Shown: positions 26,353 through 35,213, numbered from the stretch's first letter. The stretch is 64,000 nucleotides of DNA from an uncultured Christensenella sp. (GCA_910584295.1 CAJTYR010000001.1:206291-270290), one strand, 5' to 3'. Numbers and translations: made by a program. Notes: generated by a model not told the origin, from the sequence alone.

Positions 26353-26783
26353 CACATTGCTCCTTCTATAATGAAAATTCTCTCATTTTCACCTTTCTTT
26401 TGTATCTCAATCACGTAGTCAACGTCACCAATCAATCCTTCAACATTTTCCGACCACTCAACAAAACAAACACCATCAAGTGTTTTTTTATCAAAATATT
26501 CCTCAAACCCAACATTCATCGCTTCTTCAGCAGAGGAGAGCCTATACATGTCAAAGTGATAAATCGGAAATTTTGCATTATAAGTGTTGAGAAGCGTGAA
26601 AGTTGGACTTGTAACCAAGTCATCACACCCCAACGCCTTCACCACTGCTTTGACAAAAGTGGTTTTTCCACTTCCAAGATCACCATTCAAAAGCACAACC
26701 ATTGGATTTTTCAAACATTTAGCAAAAGCCTTTGCAACTTCACTTGTCTGCTCAAGACTTTTTGTTTCCATTTTTAATTTCAT
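26352..26783 (-). CDS. tsaE: tRNA threonylcarbamoyladenosine biosynthesis ATPase TsaE
   Basis: TsaE is the ATPase that resets the TsaBD complex during t6A synthesis. The Walker A motif GDLGSGKTT is at residues 34-42, followed by the TSPTF motif and the YHFDMYR signature of the family. Length 143 is normal. AAGGGG lies 4 bases before the ATG at 26783; the gene overlaps the end of the PAP2 gene by 32 bases. Confidence 0.95.
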   Translation of the reverse strand: MKLKMETKSLEQTSEVAKAFAKCLKNPMVVLLNGDLGSGKTTFVKAVVKALGCDDLVTSPTFTLLNTYNAKFPIYHFDMYRLSSAEEAMNVGFEEYFDKKTLDGVCFVEWSENVEGLIGDVDYVIEIQKKGENERIFIIEGAM

Positions 26784-27327
26784 TTTTCCCCTTCTTTTGT
26801 TTTTCGTATAATTTCATCAAAATAATTCCCAAAGAACAGAACACTGCAGAAATCGCAATGCCAGCAAGCACATCGGTGAGATAGTGCATTCCCAAATACA
26901 TCCTAGAAAGCCCAACCAAACCAACAAAGAGAGCACAACCAAACACAATTCCTACACGAGTGCCAACTTTTTTGTAAGAAGTAAAAAGTGCATATCCTAC
27001 AAAAATTGCGATTGCAGTTGCACAAGCCGAATGTCCACTTGGAAAACTGAAGTCTGTTGACTGACCGCCTATACAAAAAATAGAATCCGTAAAATTATAA
27101 GGTCTGACTCTTTGAATTTGATCTTTCAAAATCAAAACCACCACTGCTGCCATGGCATATGAAAATAAATACCAGAAAAAGAGCTTTCTTTTCTTCAACA
27201 AAAAGAGTAGACTCACTGCCAAAACGCCAAAAACACTGCCAAGCATTGTTATCATTTTGAAAGATGTGTCAAAGAAAGCATTTCTTCCTAATTGCAAAAG
27301 TTCAATAATCTTGATTTCAAAACCCAT
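26752..27327 (-). CDS. PAP2 family lipid phosphatase
   Basis: This membrane phosphatase probably acts on undecaprenyl pyrophosphate or phosphatidyl phosphates. All three PAP2 motifs are present: K68...RP76, PSGH at 96-99, and SR141-142...H148...D152. Six hydrophobic segments can be seen in 191 residues. No ribosome site is visible, but a -10 hexamer ends 6 bases before the ATG, which suggests a leaderless message. It is the first gene of the PAP2-tsaE-tsaB unit. Confidence 0.9.
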   Translation of the reverse strand: MGFEIKIIELLQLGRNAFFDTSFKMITMLGSVFGVLAVSLLFLLKKRKLFFWYLFSYAMAAVVVLILKDQIQRVRPYNFTDSIFCIGGQSTDFSFPSGHSACATAIAIFVGYALFTSYKKVGTRVGIVFGCALFVGLVGLSRMYLGMHYLTDVLAGIAISAVFCSLGIILMKLYEKQKKGKNEIKNGNKKS

Positions 27328-27333
27328 AAAGTT

Positions 27334-27362
27334 ATTTTACCAAATTCTGACAAAAAATACAA
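27334..27362 (-). promoter_or_regulatory. PAP2 gene promoter predicting a leaderless mRNA
   Basis: TTGTAT (-35), a 17-base spacer and TAAAAT (-10), with 6 bases between the hexamer and the ATG at 27327. Confidence 0.6.
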
Positions 27363-27396
27363 ACAATTGACAATAAGTCTCTTTGATTGCTTAAAA

Positions 27397-27425
27397 TAGA
27401 AAAAAGAAAGCCTCAAACTTTCTTT
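27397..27425 (-). terminator. Terminator of the rnj-methyltransferase operon
   Basis: AAAGAAAG/CTTTCTTT with a seven-base loop, ending in a T-tract on the leftward strand; the first arm lies within the last codons of the methyltransferase gene. Confidence 0.65.
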
Positions 27426-28000
27426 CTGCTTATACTCATTCCATTTGCAAAATCGCAAATTTCAGTTTCAAAATCCTTGTCATTTTCAATCTCCGAGATG
27501 AATTTTCTCAAATTGTTGACTAACGCACGATGTTTATGTGCAATTTTTTCATTTGATTTAACAAGCCCATAAAACAAAATATCATCTGCAAGCAACACTC
27601 CACCAGTGCAAAGCATTTTTTTAAGATAAGGAAGATATCTGAAATATTGTCCCTTTGGTCCATCCAAAAATATGAAATCAAATTTTTCTTCTTGATGAGA
27701 AACCAAAAAGTCCATTGCATCTGCACAAACAACTTCAAATCTGCCCTCAAAGCCAAGTTCAGTCAAATTAAGGATTGCATCTTTTGCATTTTTTTCATCT
27801 TTTTCAATTGTGCAAACAAAACAAGTTTTGTCCGCCTCAAGCATAACTGACGCAGAGTAGCCTATGAAAGTCCCAATCTCCAAAATCCTTTTTGGGTGAT
27901 TTTGTTTTATGAGGACTTCCAAAACCTCAATACTCTTATCTCGCACAATAGGATTATATTCATGTTCTTTAAATCCTTCAAATGTTTCTTTGTTTTTCAT
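27413..28000 (-). CDS. O-methyltransferase of the YrrM/TrmR type
   Basis: The 195-residue class I SAM-dependent methyltransferase has motif I EIGTFIGYSA at residues 42-51 and a metal-binding DGP...DD region, as in catechol-type O-methyltransferases. Firmicute members (TrmR) methylate 5-hydroxyuridine in tRNA wobble position 34. It begins 10 bases after the RNase J stop, probably co-transcribed. A GGA lies 8 bases before the ATG, a weak ribosome site. Confidence 0.8.
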   Translation of the reverse strand: MKNKETFEGFKEHEYNPIVRDKSIEVLEVLIKQNHPKRILEIGTFIGYSASVMLEADKTCFVCTIEKDEKNAKDAILNLTELGFEGRFEVVCADAMDFLVSHQEEKFDFIFLDGPKGQYFRYLPYLKKMLCTGGVLLADDILFYGLVKSNEKIAHKHRALVNNLRKFISEIENDKDFETEICDFANGMSISRKKV

Positions 28001-28010
28001 TTTTTAAATC

Positions 28011-29666
28011 CTAGTCAAGCATAACAATTGTCAAAACCATTGGTTTACGTTTTGTACGCTTGAAGATGAAATTTGAAACAGTTCTTCGAATTGTGTTTCT
28101 TATGATTGCTGGATCACAACCACGAAGTTCTTGCTCCTTAAGTGAAGAAATCACAGTATTTTTCGTGTCCTGAACAAAACTTTCTGCCTCGTCTTGATAC
28201 ACAACCCCTCTTGTGATAATAAATGGATCTCCGACCACTTCACCAGACACATTATTGATTGTCATAACAACAACACAGAAACCATCTTCAGAAAGTTGTT
28301 TTCTCTCACGAAGCACATTGCTTTCCATATCACCTATACCATATCCATCAATAAGTCTTTGCCCTGCAGGCACAAAGCCAATTCTTTTGATTGAATTTGG
28401 AGTCATTTCAACTTGGTCACCGATTGATGCAGTTAAGATGTTTCTCTCTTCCATACCCATACTCATTGCAAGCTGTTTATGGACTCTCATGTGTCTATAT
28501 TCACCATGAATAGGAATGAAAAACTTTGGTTTAACCAGCGAGTGGATTGTTTTAATTTCTTCTTGACAAGCGTGACCAGAAGCATGCACATCTTCAAGTT
28601 CGTCATAGATGACATCAGCCCCTCTTTGGAAAAGTGTGTTGATGACATTATAAACGCTCTTTTCATTTCCAGGAATTGGAGATGCAGAGAAAATTATTAA
28701 ATCATTTTTTCTGATTTTGATTTGTTTAAACTCTCCAGCAGCCATCCTTGTCAATGCTGAAAGTGGCTCACCTTGACTTCCGGTTGTGACAATAAGCAGT
28801 TCTTTGTCAGCATATGTGTCAATCTTATCAATATCAATCAAGATTTTCTTATCAAAAGAAAGCTCTCCAATTTTAAGACCAATCTCGGAGATGTTGATCA
28901 TGCTTCTGCCAGTGAATGCAACTTTTCTGCCATATTTCTGAGCAAGGTCAAGGATTTGTTGCAAACGATTGATGTTGGATGCAAATGTTGCCACAAAAAG
29001 TCTGTTATCTGGATGTTTTTTAAAAATCTCATCCAAAGTTCTGCCAACACTTCTTTCACTTGCAGAATACCCTGGCCTGCAAACATTTGTGCTTTCACAC
29101 ATCAAAAGATTGACTCCTTTCTTTCCGAGTTCGCCAAATCTTTGAAGATCAGTCATCTGTCCATCCATAGGCTCAAAGTCAATTTTAAAGTCTCCAGTAT
29201 GCACAATATTTCCAGCAGGAGTAGTTATGCAAAGAGCAAGCGCCCCAGCAATAGAATGAGAAACCTTGATGAATTCCACAGAAAATGATCCAATTTTGAG
29301 AACATTTTTTGGCTTCACGGCGATTCCTTTATATTCAATCTTATGCTCTCTCATTTTGTTGTCAACAAGAGCAAGTGTAAGTTTTGAGCCATACACTGGT
29401 GCTTTGATTTGTTGCATAACAAAAGGCATTGCTCCGATGTGATCCTCGTGACCGTGCGTCAAAATGATTGCCTTGATTTTGTCTTTGTTGTTGATAAGGT
29501 ATGAAAAATCAGGAATAACGACATCAATCCCTGGAAGATCGTCCCCAGGGAAAGTCAAGCCAGCATCAACAACGATGATTTCATTGTTATATTCAAATGC
29601 GGTCATGTTTTTTCCGATTTCCCCCACACCACCTAAAAAGGTGATTTTAAGTTTATTATTGTTCAT
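28011..29666 (-). CDS. rnj: Ribonuclease J
   Basis: RNase J is a metallo-beta-lactamase/beta-CASP exo- and endoribonuclease that drives 5' to 3' mRNA decay and rRNA maturation. The zinc-binding HGHEDHIG motif is at residues 71-78, and a beta-CASP insert and a C-terminal domain complete the 551 residues, normal length. GGAG lies 5 bases before the ATG. A single RNase J is present in the window, so J1 or J2 identity cannot be decided. Confidence 0.95.
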   Translation of the reverse strand: MNNNKLKITFLGGVGEIGKNMTAFEYNNEIIVVDAGLTFPGDDLPGIDVVIPDFSYLINNKDKIKAIILTHGHEDHIGAMPFVMQQIKAPVYGSKLTLALVDNKMREHKIEYKGIAVKPKNVLKIGSFSVEFIKVSHSIAGALALCITTPAGNIVHTGDFKIDFEPMDGQMTDLQRFGELGKKGVNLLMCESTNVCRPGYSASERSVGRTLDEIFKKHPDNRLFVATFASNINRLQQILDLAQKYGRKVAFTGRSMINISEIGLKIGELSFDKKILIDIDKIDTYADKELLIVTTGSQGEPLSALTRMAAGEFKQIKIRKNDLIIFSASPIPGNEKSVYNVINTLFQRGADVIYDELEDVHASGHACQEEIKTIHSLVKPKFFIPIHGEYRHMRVHKQLAMSMGMEERNILTASIGDQVEMTPNSIKRIGFVPAGQRLIDGYGIGDMESNVLRERKQLSEDGFCVVVMTINNVSGEVVGDPFIITRGVVYQDEAESFVQDTKNTVISSLKEQELRGCDPAIIRNTIRRTVSNFIFKRTKRKPMVLTIVMLD

Positions 29667-29706
29667 TTTTTCTCCTTTAAGGCAATTACGCCTAATTTAA
29701 TTTCAA

Positions 29707-29734
29707 TAAAAATTTTCAACACAATGTGCTGAAA
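29707..29734 (-). terminator. Terminator between the membrane-protein gene and rnj
   Basis: TTTCAGCAC/GTGTTGAAA (one G-U pair) with a three-base loop, then ATTTTT on the leftward strand. Confidence 0.65.
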
Positions 29735-29762
29735 TATAAAAACAAAAGAATTGCTTTTACTA

Positions 29763-30680
29763 TTACAGAATGAAAGCAGTTTTGTTTATATTGTCAACTT
29801 CTTCAAGTTTTTTTGGTGTTAAAATTTGAGTGTCACTGACATAAAATCTCATTCCTTGACTTGTGAAGAAAACCGTCATATCCATCACGGCAAGAAGAAT
29901 TGTCATAAGTGGAATAAGCACAGCCATTGAATAAACTCCAAACACTGTGATAAGAGCCCAGAAAATCAAGAAATAACCAAAAGTCACGCCAAAAATCTTC
30001 CAAAAATGGCGCTTAACTGCCTTGATTCCTTTGTTGAATGCTTTGAAAACTCCACAATCAAAAACTATGAGTGCAGGAGTCCAACCCAACATAAGAGTTT
30101 GATTTGCTGTGAAAAGTAAGGTCACAACCAAAATCTCTGCAATTGGCAAACCATAAGAAATGAATGTTTGATCTTTCACCATTGCAAGACCAAACAACGC
30201 TGAAACAGTTATTGCCAAAAAGATGACATTGTAAACAACTTTGCAAAGAGCAAAGAGCAAAGATTTTTTCAAGTTTTTCACCAAAGCACTGAAAAAGCCA
30301 ATTTGATTTTTGCTTGTCATATATGAGTAAAGCATGAAATCAAATGTATATTTGCCAACATTCACCAAAAATGGCAAAACCACCAAAACAACAATCACAC
30401 CATAAATCGCAAGACCAAGATTTGCATTAAATAAATCCTTCATAAGATCAATTACAGTGCCAACCATAGAATGCAAATTCTGTCCAAGATTTCCTTTAAA
30501 CACACCTGCAAAACAACTTGAAAGGTCATTTAAACTTGCAGAAAAAATGTCTTTAAATTCAAAGATACAAGGCAAAAAGAGAGCGATACAAATCCCCCAA
30601 ACAACAATATAGTAAAGGAAGAATTTTAAAGCTTTTCCCAAATTTGCGCCAAGCAATCTCAATGAATTTACAAAAACCAT
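29763..30680 (-). CDS. Six-helix integral membrane protein, unknown
   Basis: The 305-residue protein has about six transmembrane helices, with a soluble loop between the first two and a charged C-terminal tail. The pattern, with a glycerophosphoryl-diester-phosphodiesterase-like membrane-domain feel, is not specific enough to name a family. AAAGGA precedes the ATG. It has its own promoter and terminator. Confidence 0.65.
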   Translation of the reverse strand: MVFVNSLRLLGANLGKALKFFLYYIVVWGICIALFLPCIFEFKDIFSASLNDLSSCFAGVFKGNLGQNLHSMVGTVIDLMKDLFNANLGLAIYGVIVVLVVLPFLVNVGKYTFDFMLYSYMTSKNQIGFFSALVKNLKKSLLFALCKVVYNVIFLAITVSALFGLAMVKDQTFISYGLPIAEILVVTLLFTANQTLMLGWTPALIVFDCGVFKAFNKGIKAVKRHFWKIFGVTFGYFLIFWALITVFGVYSMAVLIPLMTILLAVMDMTVFFTSQGMRFYVSDTQILTPKKLEEVDNINKTAFIL

Positions 30681-30715
30681 AATAATCCTTTAAAAATCAA
30701 TTCACTCTTACAACA

Positions 30716-30743
30716 AGTATAACAAAAAGAAAGGAAAAATCAA
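30716..30743 (-). promoter_or_regulatory. Promoter of the six-helix protein
   Basis: TTGATT, a 16-base spacer and TATACT with an upstream TGT. It follows directly on the greA terminator. Confidence 0.7.
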
Positions 30744-30744
30744 A

Positions 30745-30767
30745 CAAAAAATGGCATAAAAATGCCA
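30745..30767 (-). terminator. greA terminator
   Basis: TGGCAT/ATGCCA with a four-base loop, then seven T on the leftward strand. Confidence 0.8.
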
Positions 30768-30781
30768 CCTTTTAGGCTTTT

Positions 30782-31252
30782 CTAGATTTTAATAGAAACA
30801 ATTTTGTAATTTGTTACTCCACCAGGAGTTTTAACAGAAATCATTTCACCTTTTTTATGTCCAATAAGAGCCTTTCCAACTGGAGAAACATTGCTGATAA
30901 CTCCATTTTTTGGATCGCTTTCTGAAGAACCTGAAATGCGATATTCAACCTCTTCGTCAAATTCTTCATCATAAAGTTTGACAGTGCAACCCACATTAAC
31001 TGTATCACTTGCCAAGTTTTTCTTATCAATAATCTCTGCATTGAGCAAAATGCTCTCCATCTCTGCGATTTCAGATTCAATTTGAGCTTGTTCATCTTTT
31101 GCAGCATCGTATTCAGAATTTTCTGAAAGGTCACCAAATTCTCTTGCAATGCCAATTCTTTTTACAACATCAGGTCTTTTAACCGTCTTATAAAAGTTTA
31201 ACTTTTCCTCAAGTTGAGCTTTTCCTTCTGGCGTCAAATAGTGTTTTTCCAT
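30782..31252 (-). CDS. greA: Transcription elongation factor GreA
   Basis: GreA enters the RNA polymerase secondary channel and stimulates cleavage of backtracked RNA. The N-terminal coiled coil carries the acidic tip loop (DLSENSEYD, about residues 42-50), and the C-terminal FKBP-like domain is complete; 156 residues is the family norm. AAAGGAG precedes the ATG. It is monocistronic, with a consensus promoter and an unusually structured leader. Confidence 0.97.
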   Translation of the reverse strand: MEKHYLTPEGKAQLEEKLNFYKTVKRPDVVKRIGIAREFGDLSENSEYDAAKDEQAQIESEIAEMESILLNAEIIDKKNLASDTVNVGCTVKLYDEEFDEEVEYRISGSSESDPKNGVISNVSPVGKALIGHKKGEMISVKTPGGVTNYKIVSIKI

Positions 31253-31280
31253 TATGTCTTTCTCCTTTTATTAGACTTAA

Positions 31281-31314
31281 AAACGCAAAAAGATGACCAA
31301 ATATGGTCGTCTTT
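31281..31314 (-). promoter_or_regulatory. Leader hairpin with T-rich tail upstream of greA
   Basis: On the leftward strand AAAGACGACC and GGTCATCTTT pair (one G-U) around a six-base loop, followed by TTTTTGCGTTTTT. It lies in the roughly 87-base untranslated leader and resembles a weak terminator or attenuator. Confidence 0.55.
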
Positions 31315-31346
31315 AAATGTTTTTAATCACCCAAAAAACTTTGATA

Positions 31347-31375
31347 ATTATATTATATTTATGCCAAAATGTCAA
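31347..31375 (-). promoter_or_regulatory. greA promoter
   Basis: Consensus TTGACA (31375-31370), a 17-base spacer and TATAAT (31352-31347). The RNA start is expected near 31340. Confidence 0.88.
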
Positions 31376-31395
31376 GAAATATCACAAAAATTACA

Positions 31396-31426
31396 AAAAA
31401 TCCATCAAACAACATGATGGATTTTT
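31396..31426. terminator. Terminator of the lipoprotein operon
   Basis: Eleven-base arms AAAAATCCATC/GATGGATTTTT around a nine-base loop, just after the stop of the leftward lipoprotein gene. Confidence 0.8.
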
Positions 31427-31445
31427 GCTCTTGCTTAAATATAAA

Positions 31446-32714
31446 TTAAATTCTCTCTCCTTGTGCGTTATATTCTATGAAATTTGAAACAACCGCACCA
31501 GCAGTCCCCTCCACTTCAACAGTTCCGTCAACATTCAACATGTTAAGCTTAATCGTTGAAGAATCAAATGTCGTTGTATCAATCTTAATCTCATTGTATT
31601 TAGACTCATTTGAGAAGAGCATTCCAAGATATTTTCCAACATTCACAAGTGCTTCTGAATTTTTGCTTCCAATCTCATAATCAATGTCCGTCTTGCAGTC
31701 TTGAATAAAAATTCCATATTCCCCTTTGATTGATCCGCCAACAAGACCACCAACAGAGACAATGTTTCCCAGTTGTCCCCTTACATAAGAAGGAGCAACA
31801 TCTTCACCTTGATTTGCAATTTTCACATTTCCAGAAACAGAACATTTTTTATAAGAAACATTTTCCCAGTTTGAAAGTCCAGAAACTCCTCCAAACATCA
31901 CTGTTCCACCATTAAAGTCAACATTGACATTGATGTTTGAAACTTTGATGTTCTCTCTTATAGCACTTGGAGTTTCTGACTCAAGATTGCTTCCATATTG
32001 AGTTGTGTCAGCATCAAGCCCTATGAAACCACCAACAGCAAAAGGATATTTTTTAGCATCTGAACTATCAGCATTTGAAACAGTTTTTATGTCAACATTC
32101 AAGTTTGTAACTTTAATATTTTTGTATTTTGAAGCAGTGAAATCAACATTGTCTTCAGTTATATTAGGCGCAGAGCCACTTGAAGCTGAAACACCCACAA
32201 TTCCAATTTGAACTGCCCTTCCACCAGCAAAATCATAGTCATTAAGTTCGATTTTCACATCTTTAAATTCAAGGTTTTGAATAGATCCACCAAATGAAAC
32301 TGGGAAAAGCGACAAAACTTTGAAAGCTGAAGCACTGGAGCCAGCCTTTGATGGAACATCTCTCAAACATGTGTTGTCAAGTTTGAAATTTGAAATTGTG
32401 TGCCCATCACCTTCAATTCTGAAATTCAATCCTTGCAAATCCTTTGTAAGCATTGGTGTCAAAACTTCTCCATTGCAATCAATATCTTTTGAAATCACCA
32501 AAAATTTTCCTTCACTAGAGATATCCAACTCGTCATAAGCATCTGCATTTGAAAAATTGCTTAAAAAAGTCTTAAGTTCTTGAAAATTTGAAATCACAAT
32601 AGCATTTTTGCCATAGTCTTTTGGTTTTTTGCCACATCCCACAAGCGTAAGTGCACAAACACACAATGCAAGCCCAACCATGCCAGTCAAAAATCTGCTC
32701 ATAATTTTTTTCAT
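31446..32714 (-). CDS. Surface lipoprotein with GLUG-like beta-helix repeats
   Basis: The 422-residue protein starts with a lipoprotein signal (lipobox LVGC, Cys27). The rest has repeated beta-strand patterns with IEGDGHTISNF and GGFIGL-type turns, like the GLUG repeats of the 1599-residue protein at 38566. It probably forms a parallel beta-helix outside the cell. The ATG overlaps the stop of the upstream glycosidase-like gene (ATGA), with AAAGGAG within that gene, so the two are translationally coupled and share the promoter with the G8 tract. Confidence 0.75.
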   Translation of the reverse strand: MKKIMSRFLTGMVGLALCVCALTLVGCGKKPKDYGKNAIVISNFQELKTFLSNFSNADAYDELDISSEGKFLVISKDIDCNGEVLTPMLTKDLQGLNFRIEGDGHTISNFKLDNTCLRDVPSKAGSSASAFKVLSLFPVSFGGSIQNLEFKDVKIELNDYDFAGGRAVQIGIVGVSASSGSAPNITEDNVDFTASKYKNIKVTNLNVDIKTVSNADSSDAKKYPFAVGGFIGLDADTTQYGSNLESETPSAIRENIKVSNINVNVDFNGGTVMFGGVSGLSNWENVSYKKCSVSGNVKIANQGEDVAPSYVRGQLGNIVSVGGLVGGSIKGEYGIFIQDCKTDIDYEIGSKNSEALVNVGKYLGMLFSNESKYNEIKIDTTTFDSSTIKLNMLNVDGTVEVEGTAGAVVSNFIEYNAQGERI

Positions 32715-34612
32715 TCATTTTCTCCTTTTTTTGAATTTAATAATTGTTCAAGTTCTTCAACTGGTTCAATTTGTCTTGTGATGATTTTGCTTTCATCCCA
32801 CTTTGTCTTCCAATCGAAGTCACTTCTAACAACATCCATAAGGTCATAATAAGATTTCACATTCCCGTATTTCAAACCATAATTGACATCCCCAATTTTA
32901 AATCTTAAATTCCCCAAATATTTGTCCGCAACAACAAAAGAATATTGGGTGTCAAGGTATTTAAAAACTTCAAGAGCGGGCTTTTCTTTCCAGTTTGCAC
33001 CATAAATCCCAAAGTTCATTCCACCGCCATCACCAGGATTGTCCACAAGTCTGTAATATATGAACGCATCTACACAATCCATGCTCATTGATTTATAGTA
33101 AGCATAAGCAACACCAGCTGCTTGATTGAGAAGTTGAGTTTCGGCATTTATTGCATCAGTATATCCGCTTGAAACACCACCTTCAGTCAAATAAACTCTT
33201 CTCACATGTCCATTAAAGAGGAGATCTTCTTGAGCGAGATACAAATCCAAAATCTCAAAATTTGTCCACGTAATATATATGGAATCATTTATATCTGCAT
33301 TAACAGATGAAAGTTTTGCTTCTGTTGTCAAAAATGAAGAATCTGAAAGGTCAACCGCATATGGATGAGCAGCCATCCCCCAATCAAAATTTCCTTGATA
33401 ACTTATCTTTGCATTCAGATAATCATAAATTTGCTTCGAGCCATACGCACCGTTGCGATTTCTTGCACCTGCCCAATAGTGACAAGTTGAAACAAGAACC
33501 ATGCTGTTTGAATAATATTTTTTGGTTGCTTGATCTGCAATTCTCAAAAGCCTTGTATATTCTTCCACATATTGTTCAAGTGGAAGAGGCTCTGTGGTGT
33601 CGTAATTGACAACTGGATTCCAATCCCAACTGATGTCAATCTCATTTCCAACAACATATCTGTCCACATGACCAAACTTTTCATCTTCTCTTGAATATCT
33701 GTCTGCAAGAAACTCCCATGCAGCAATGTTATATCCCATACCAAGTTCTGTTGAGGTGTCAGCAGCCCAGTTGTGACCTTTTGTATAATCTCTCACAGCA
33801 GGATAAGTCATGAAATAAGGAAAATGGTTTTGATCTTGAAATCTCAACATATAGCAGATAAACAAAAGTTTTGTATTATTTTCTGCACAGAATCTGGCAA
33901 TTTGATCATATTTTTCAACATTTGAACTTTTGAAAAAATATGTCTTGCCGTTTGAAACAAATGGAATTGCACCTGGGTTTGACACAAGATGTGAGTTGTC
34001 AATTTGCACAATATTTCCTTTTTCATCAACTCTTTCGTTTGGAAAAATAAACTCATTGAGAACGACATTATATTCTGCCCAGCCACAACCGAGATTCAAA
34101 AAGTTTTCACCCATCTCTTCAAGTAAAACACCTTTTTTTGTGGTCGCTTGTTCAGACTGATAATCTCTTTCAGACTTGATGTCACTCACCAAAAATGGAC
34201 CAGCAACCATTTTTCCATCTTTTGCAAGCAAAAACTTATTATAAAGCTTGTCATAACCATCATTTTCAAAACGATCAATCTTCAAAGTAGAAATTTCGCC
34301 AACTTTATATTCACCAATCTTTTGCCCTTCTTGTCGCACTTCAGATTTATAATTTATGCCAATTTCCGTTTCACCATTGAAATACTCAAATGGTTTAAGC
34401 ATAACAACATCAAGAATATCCCCATTGTTTGATTTATCTTTGTCGCTTATACTTAATGTAATTTGGCTTTCATCACAACTTGCTCCAATTTCATAATAGA
34501 AATTTGCATTAAAAAGTTTTGACTTTCCTTTCACAAGTTTTGGTGAACAAGCCACACCCAAAAGCGAAACTGACAAAATCATAAAAAAACATAAAAAGAC
34601 TTTTTTAAACAT
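32711..34612 (-). CDS. DUF5722-like glycoside hydrolase-type lipoprotein
   Basis: The 633-residue protein has a lipoprotein-type signal (GVAC, Cys22), a beta-rich N-terminal region (to about 150) and a TIM-barrel-like domain of DUF5722 type. Clan GH-A-like features are visible: Glu324 in VGNEID as likely acid/base and Glu477 in YLTEGG as likely nucleophile. The substrate is unknown; a host or mucin glycan is possible. Start choice: the ATG at 34612 with GGAG directly upstream, rather than 34678 without one. It leads the operon. Confidence 0.75.
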   Translation of the reverse strand: MFKKVFLCFFMILSVSLLGVACSPKLVKGKSKLFNANFYYEIGASCDESQITLSISDKDKSNNGDILDVVMLKPFEYFNGETEIGINYKSEVRQEGQKIGEYKVGEISTLKIDRFENDGYDKLYNKFLLAKDGKMVAGPFLVSDIKSERDYQSEQATTKKGVLLEEMGENFLNLGCGWAEYNVVLNEFIFPNERVDEKGNIVQIDNSHLVSNPGAIPFVSNGKTYFFKSSNVEKYDQIARFCAENNTKLLFICYMLRFQDQNHFPYFMTYPAVRDYTKGHNWAADTSTELGMGYNIAAWEFLADRYSREDEKFGHVDRYVVGNEIDISWDWNPVVNYDTTEPLPLEQYVEEYTRLLRIADQATKKYYSNSMVLVSTCHYWAGARNRNGAYGSKQIYDYLNAKISYQGNFDWGMAAHPYAVDLSDSSFLTTEAKLSSVNADINDSIYITWTNFEILDLYLAQEDLLFNGHVRRVYLTEGGVSSGYTDAINAETQLLNQAAGVAYAYYKSMSMDCVDAFIYYRLVDNPGDGGGMNFGIYGANWKEKPALEVFKYLDTQYSFVVADKYLGNLRFKIGDVNYGLKYGNVKSYYDLMDVVRSDFDWKTKWDESKIITRQIEPVEELEQLLNSKKGENE

Positions 34613-34661
34613 TTTTTTCTCCAACGCAATTTTATTTTTTCTCAAATTCTTAATAATATTT

Positions 34662-34679
34662 TTTGCATCGCTATGCAAA
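34662..34679. repeat. 18-base palindrome downstream of the G8 promoter
   Basis: TTTGCAT and ATGCAAA flank four central bases. It begins about 10 bases after the predicted RNA start and could be an operator or a 5' leader hairpin. Confidence 0.55.
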
Positions 34680-34695
34680 GTCCCCTGTCAAATCA

Positions 34696-34725
34696 ATTTT
34701 ACAAAATACCCCCCCCGTAAGTCAA
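34696..34725 (-). promoter_or_regulatory. Promoter with a G8 tract in its spacer
   Basis: On the leftward strand: TTGACT (-35, 34725-34720), an 18-base spacer that holds eight consecutive G (C8 at 34709-34716 on the given strand), and TAAAAT (-10, 34701-34696). The tract lies inside the spacer, so slippage by one base changes its length. Confidence 0.65.
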
Positions 34726-34738
34726 GCAATTAAATAAT

Positions 34739-34764
34739 AATTCCATTTTTAAAAGGAATTTTTT
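34739..34764 (+). other. Hairpin with T-tract upstream of the DUF378 gene
   Basis: AATTCC/GGAATT around an AT-rich loop, followed by a run of T in the rightward direction. It could be a weak attenuator; no clear promoter for the DUF378 gene was found. Confidence 0.35.
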
Positions 34765-34814
34765 TTAATAAAATTCAAACAATAAGAAATAGAGATCAAA
34801 TTTTAGGAGGAAAA

Positions 34815-35201
34815 ATGTTCACTTTCATTGCATTTCTTCTGACAATGCTTGGCTGCGTCAATTGGCTTATGGTTGGGCTTTTGCAATATGATTTTATTGC
34901 AGGGCTTTTTGGCTTTCAAGCAAGCATTTTTTCAAGACTTTGCTACATCTTGATTGGTGTGGGTGCAATGTATCTTCTTCTTCGAGCGATAATAAACAAA
35001 GGAACATTCAAAATCTTCGAACGAAAAAAGAAACATCATACCGCTCCTCAAGAAAATCAAGGGCAACCCGCAATCGCAAATGTTGAGGCAAGCCAAGAAA
35101 AAATCCCAAAGCAACACAGCAATCAAAATTTTGATGATGAGTATTCTCCCCCAGACCATGTGGACAATGCACTTTTCGATGAGCATTTAAAAGAAAACTA
35201 A
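34815..35201 (+). CDS. DUF378 family membrane protein with extended tail
   Basis: The first 65 residues hold two helices with the DUF378 pattern (LGCVNWLMVGLL, then a second helix after a short LFGF loop). The remaining 60 residues are hydrophilic, Gln/Asn/His-rich, and probably cytoplasmic; most DUF378 proteins lack such a tail. AGGAGG lies 5 bases before the ATG. The function of the family is not known. Confidence 0.8.
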   Translation: MFTFIAFLLTMLGCVNWLMVGLLQYDFIAGLFGFQASIFSRLCYILIGVGAMYLLLRAIINKGTFKIFERKKKHHTAPQENQGQPAIANVEASQEKIPKQHSNQNFDDEYSPPDHVDNALFDEHLKEN

Positions 35202-35213
35202 AAGCCAAATCAT

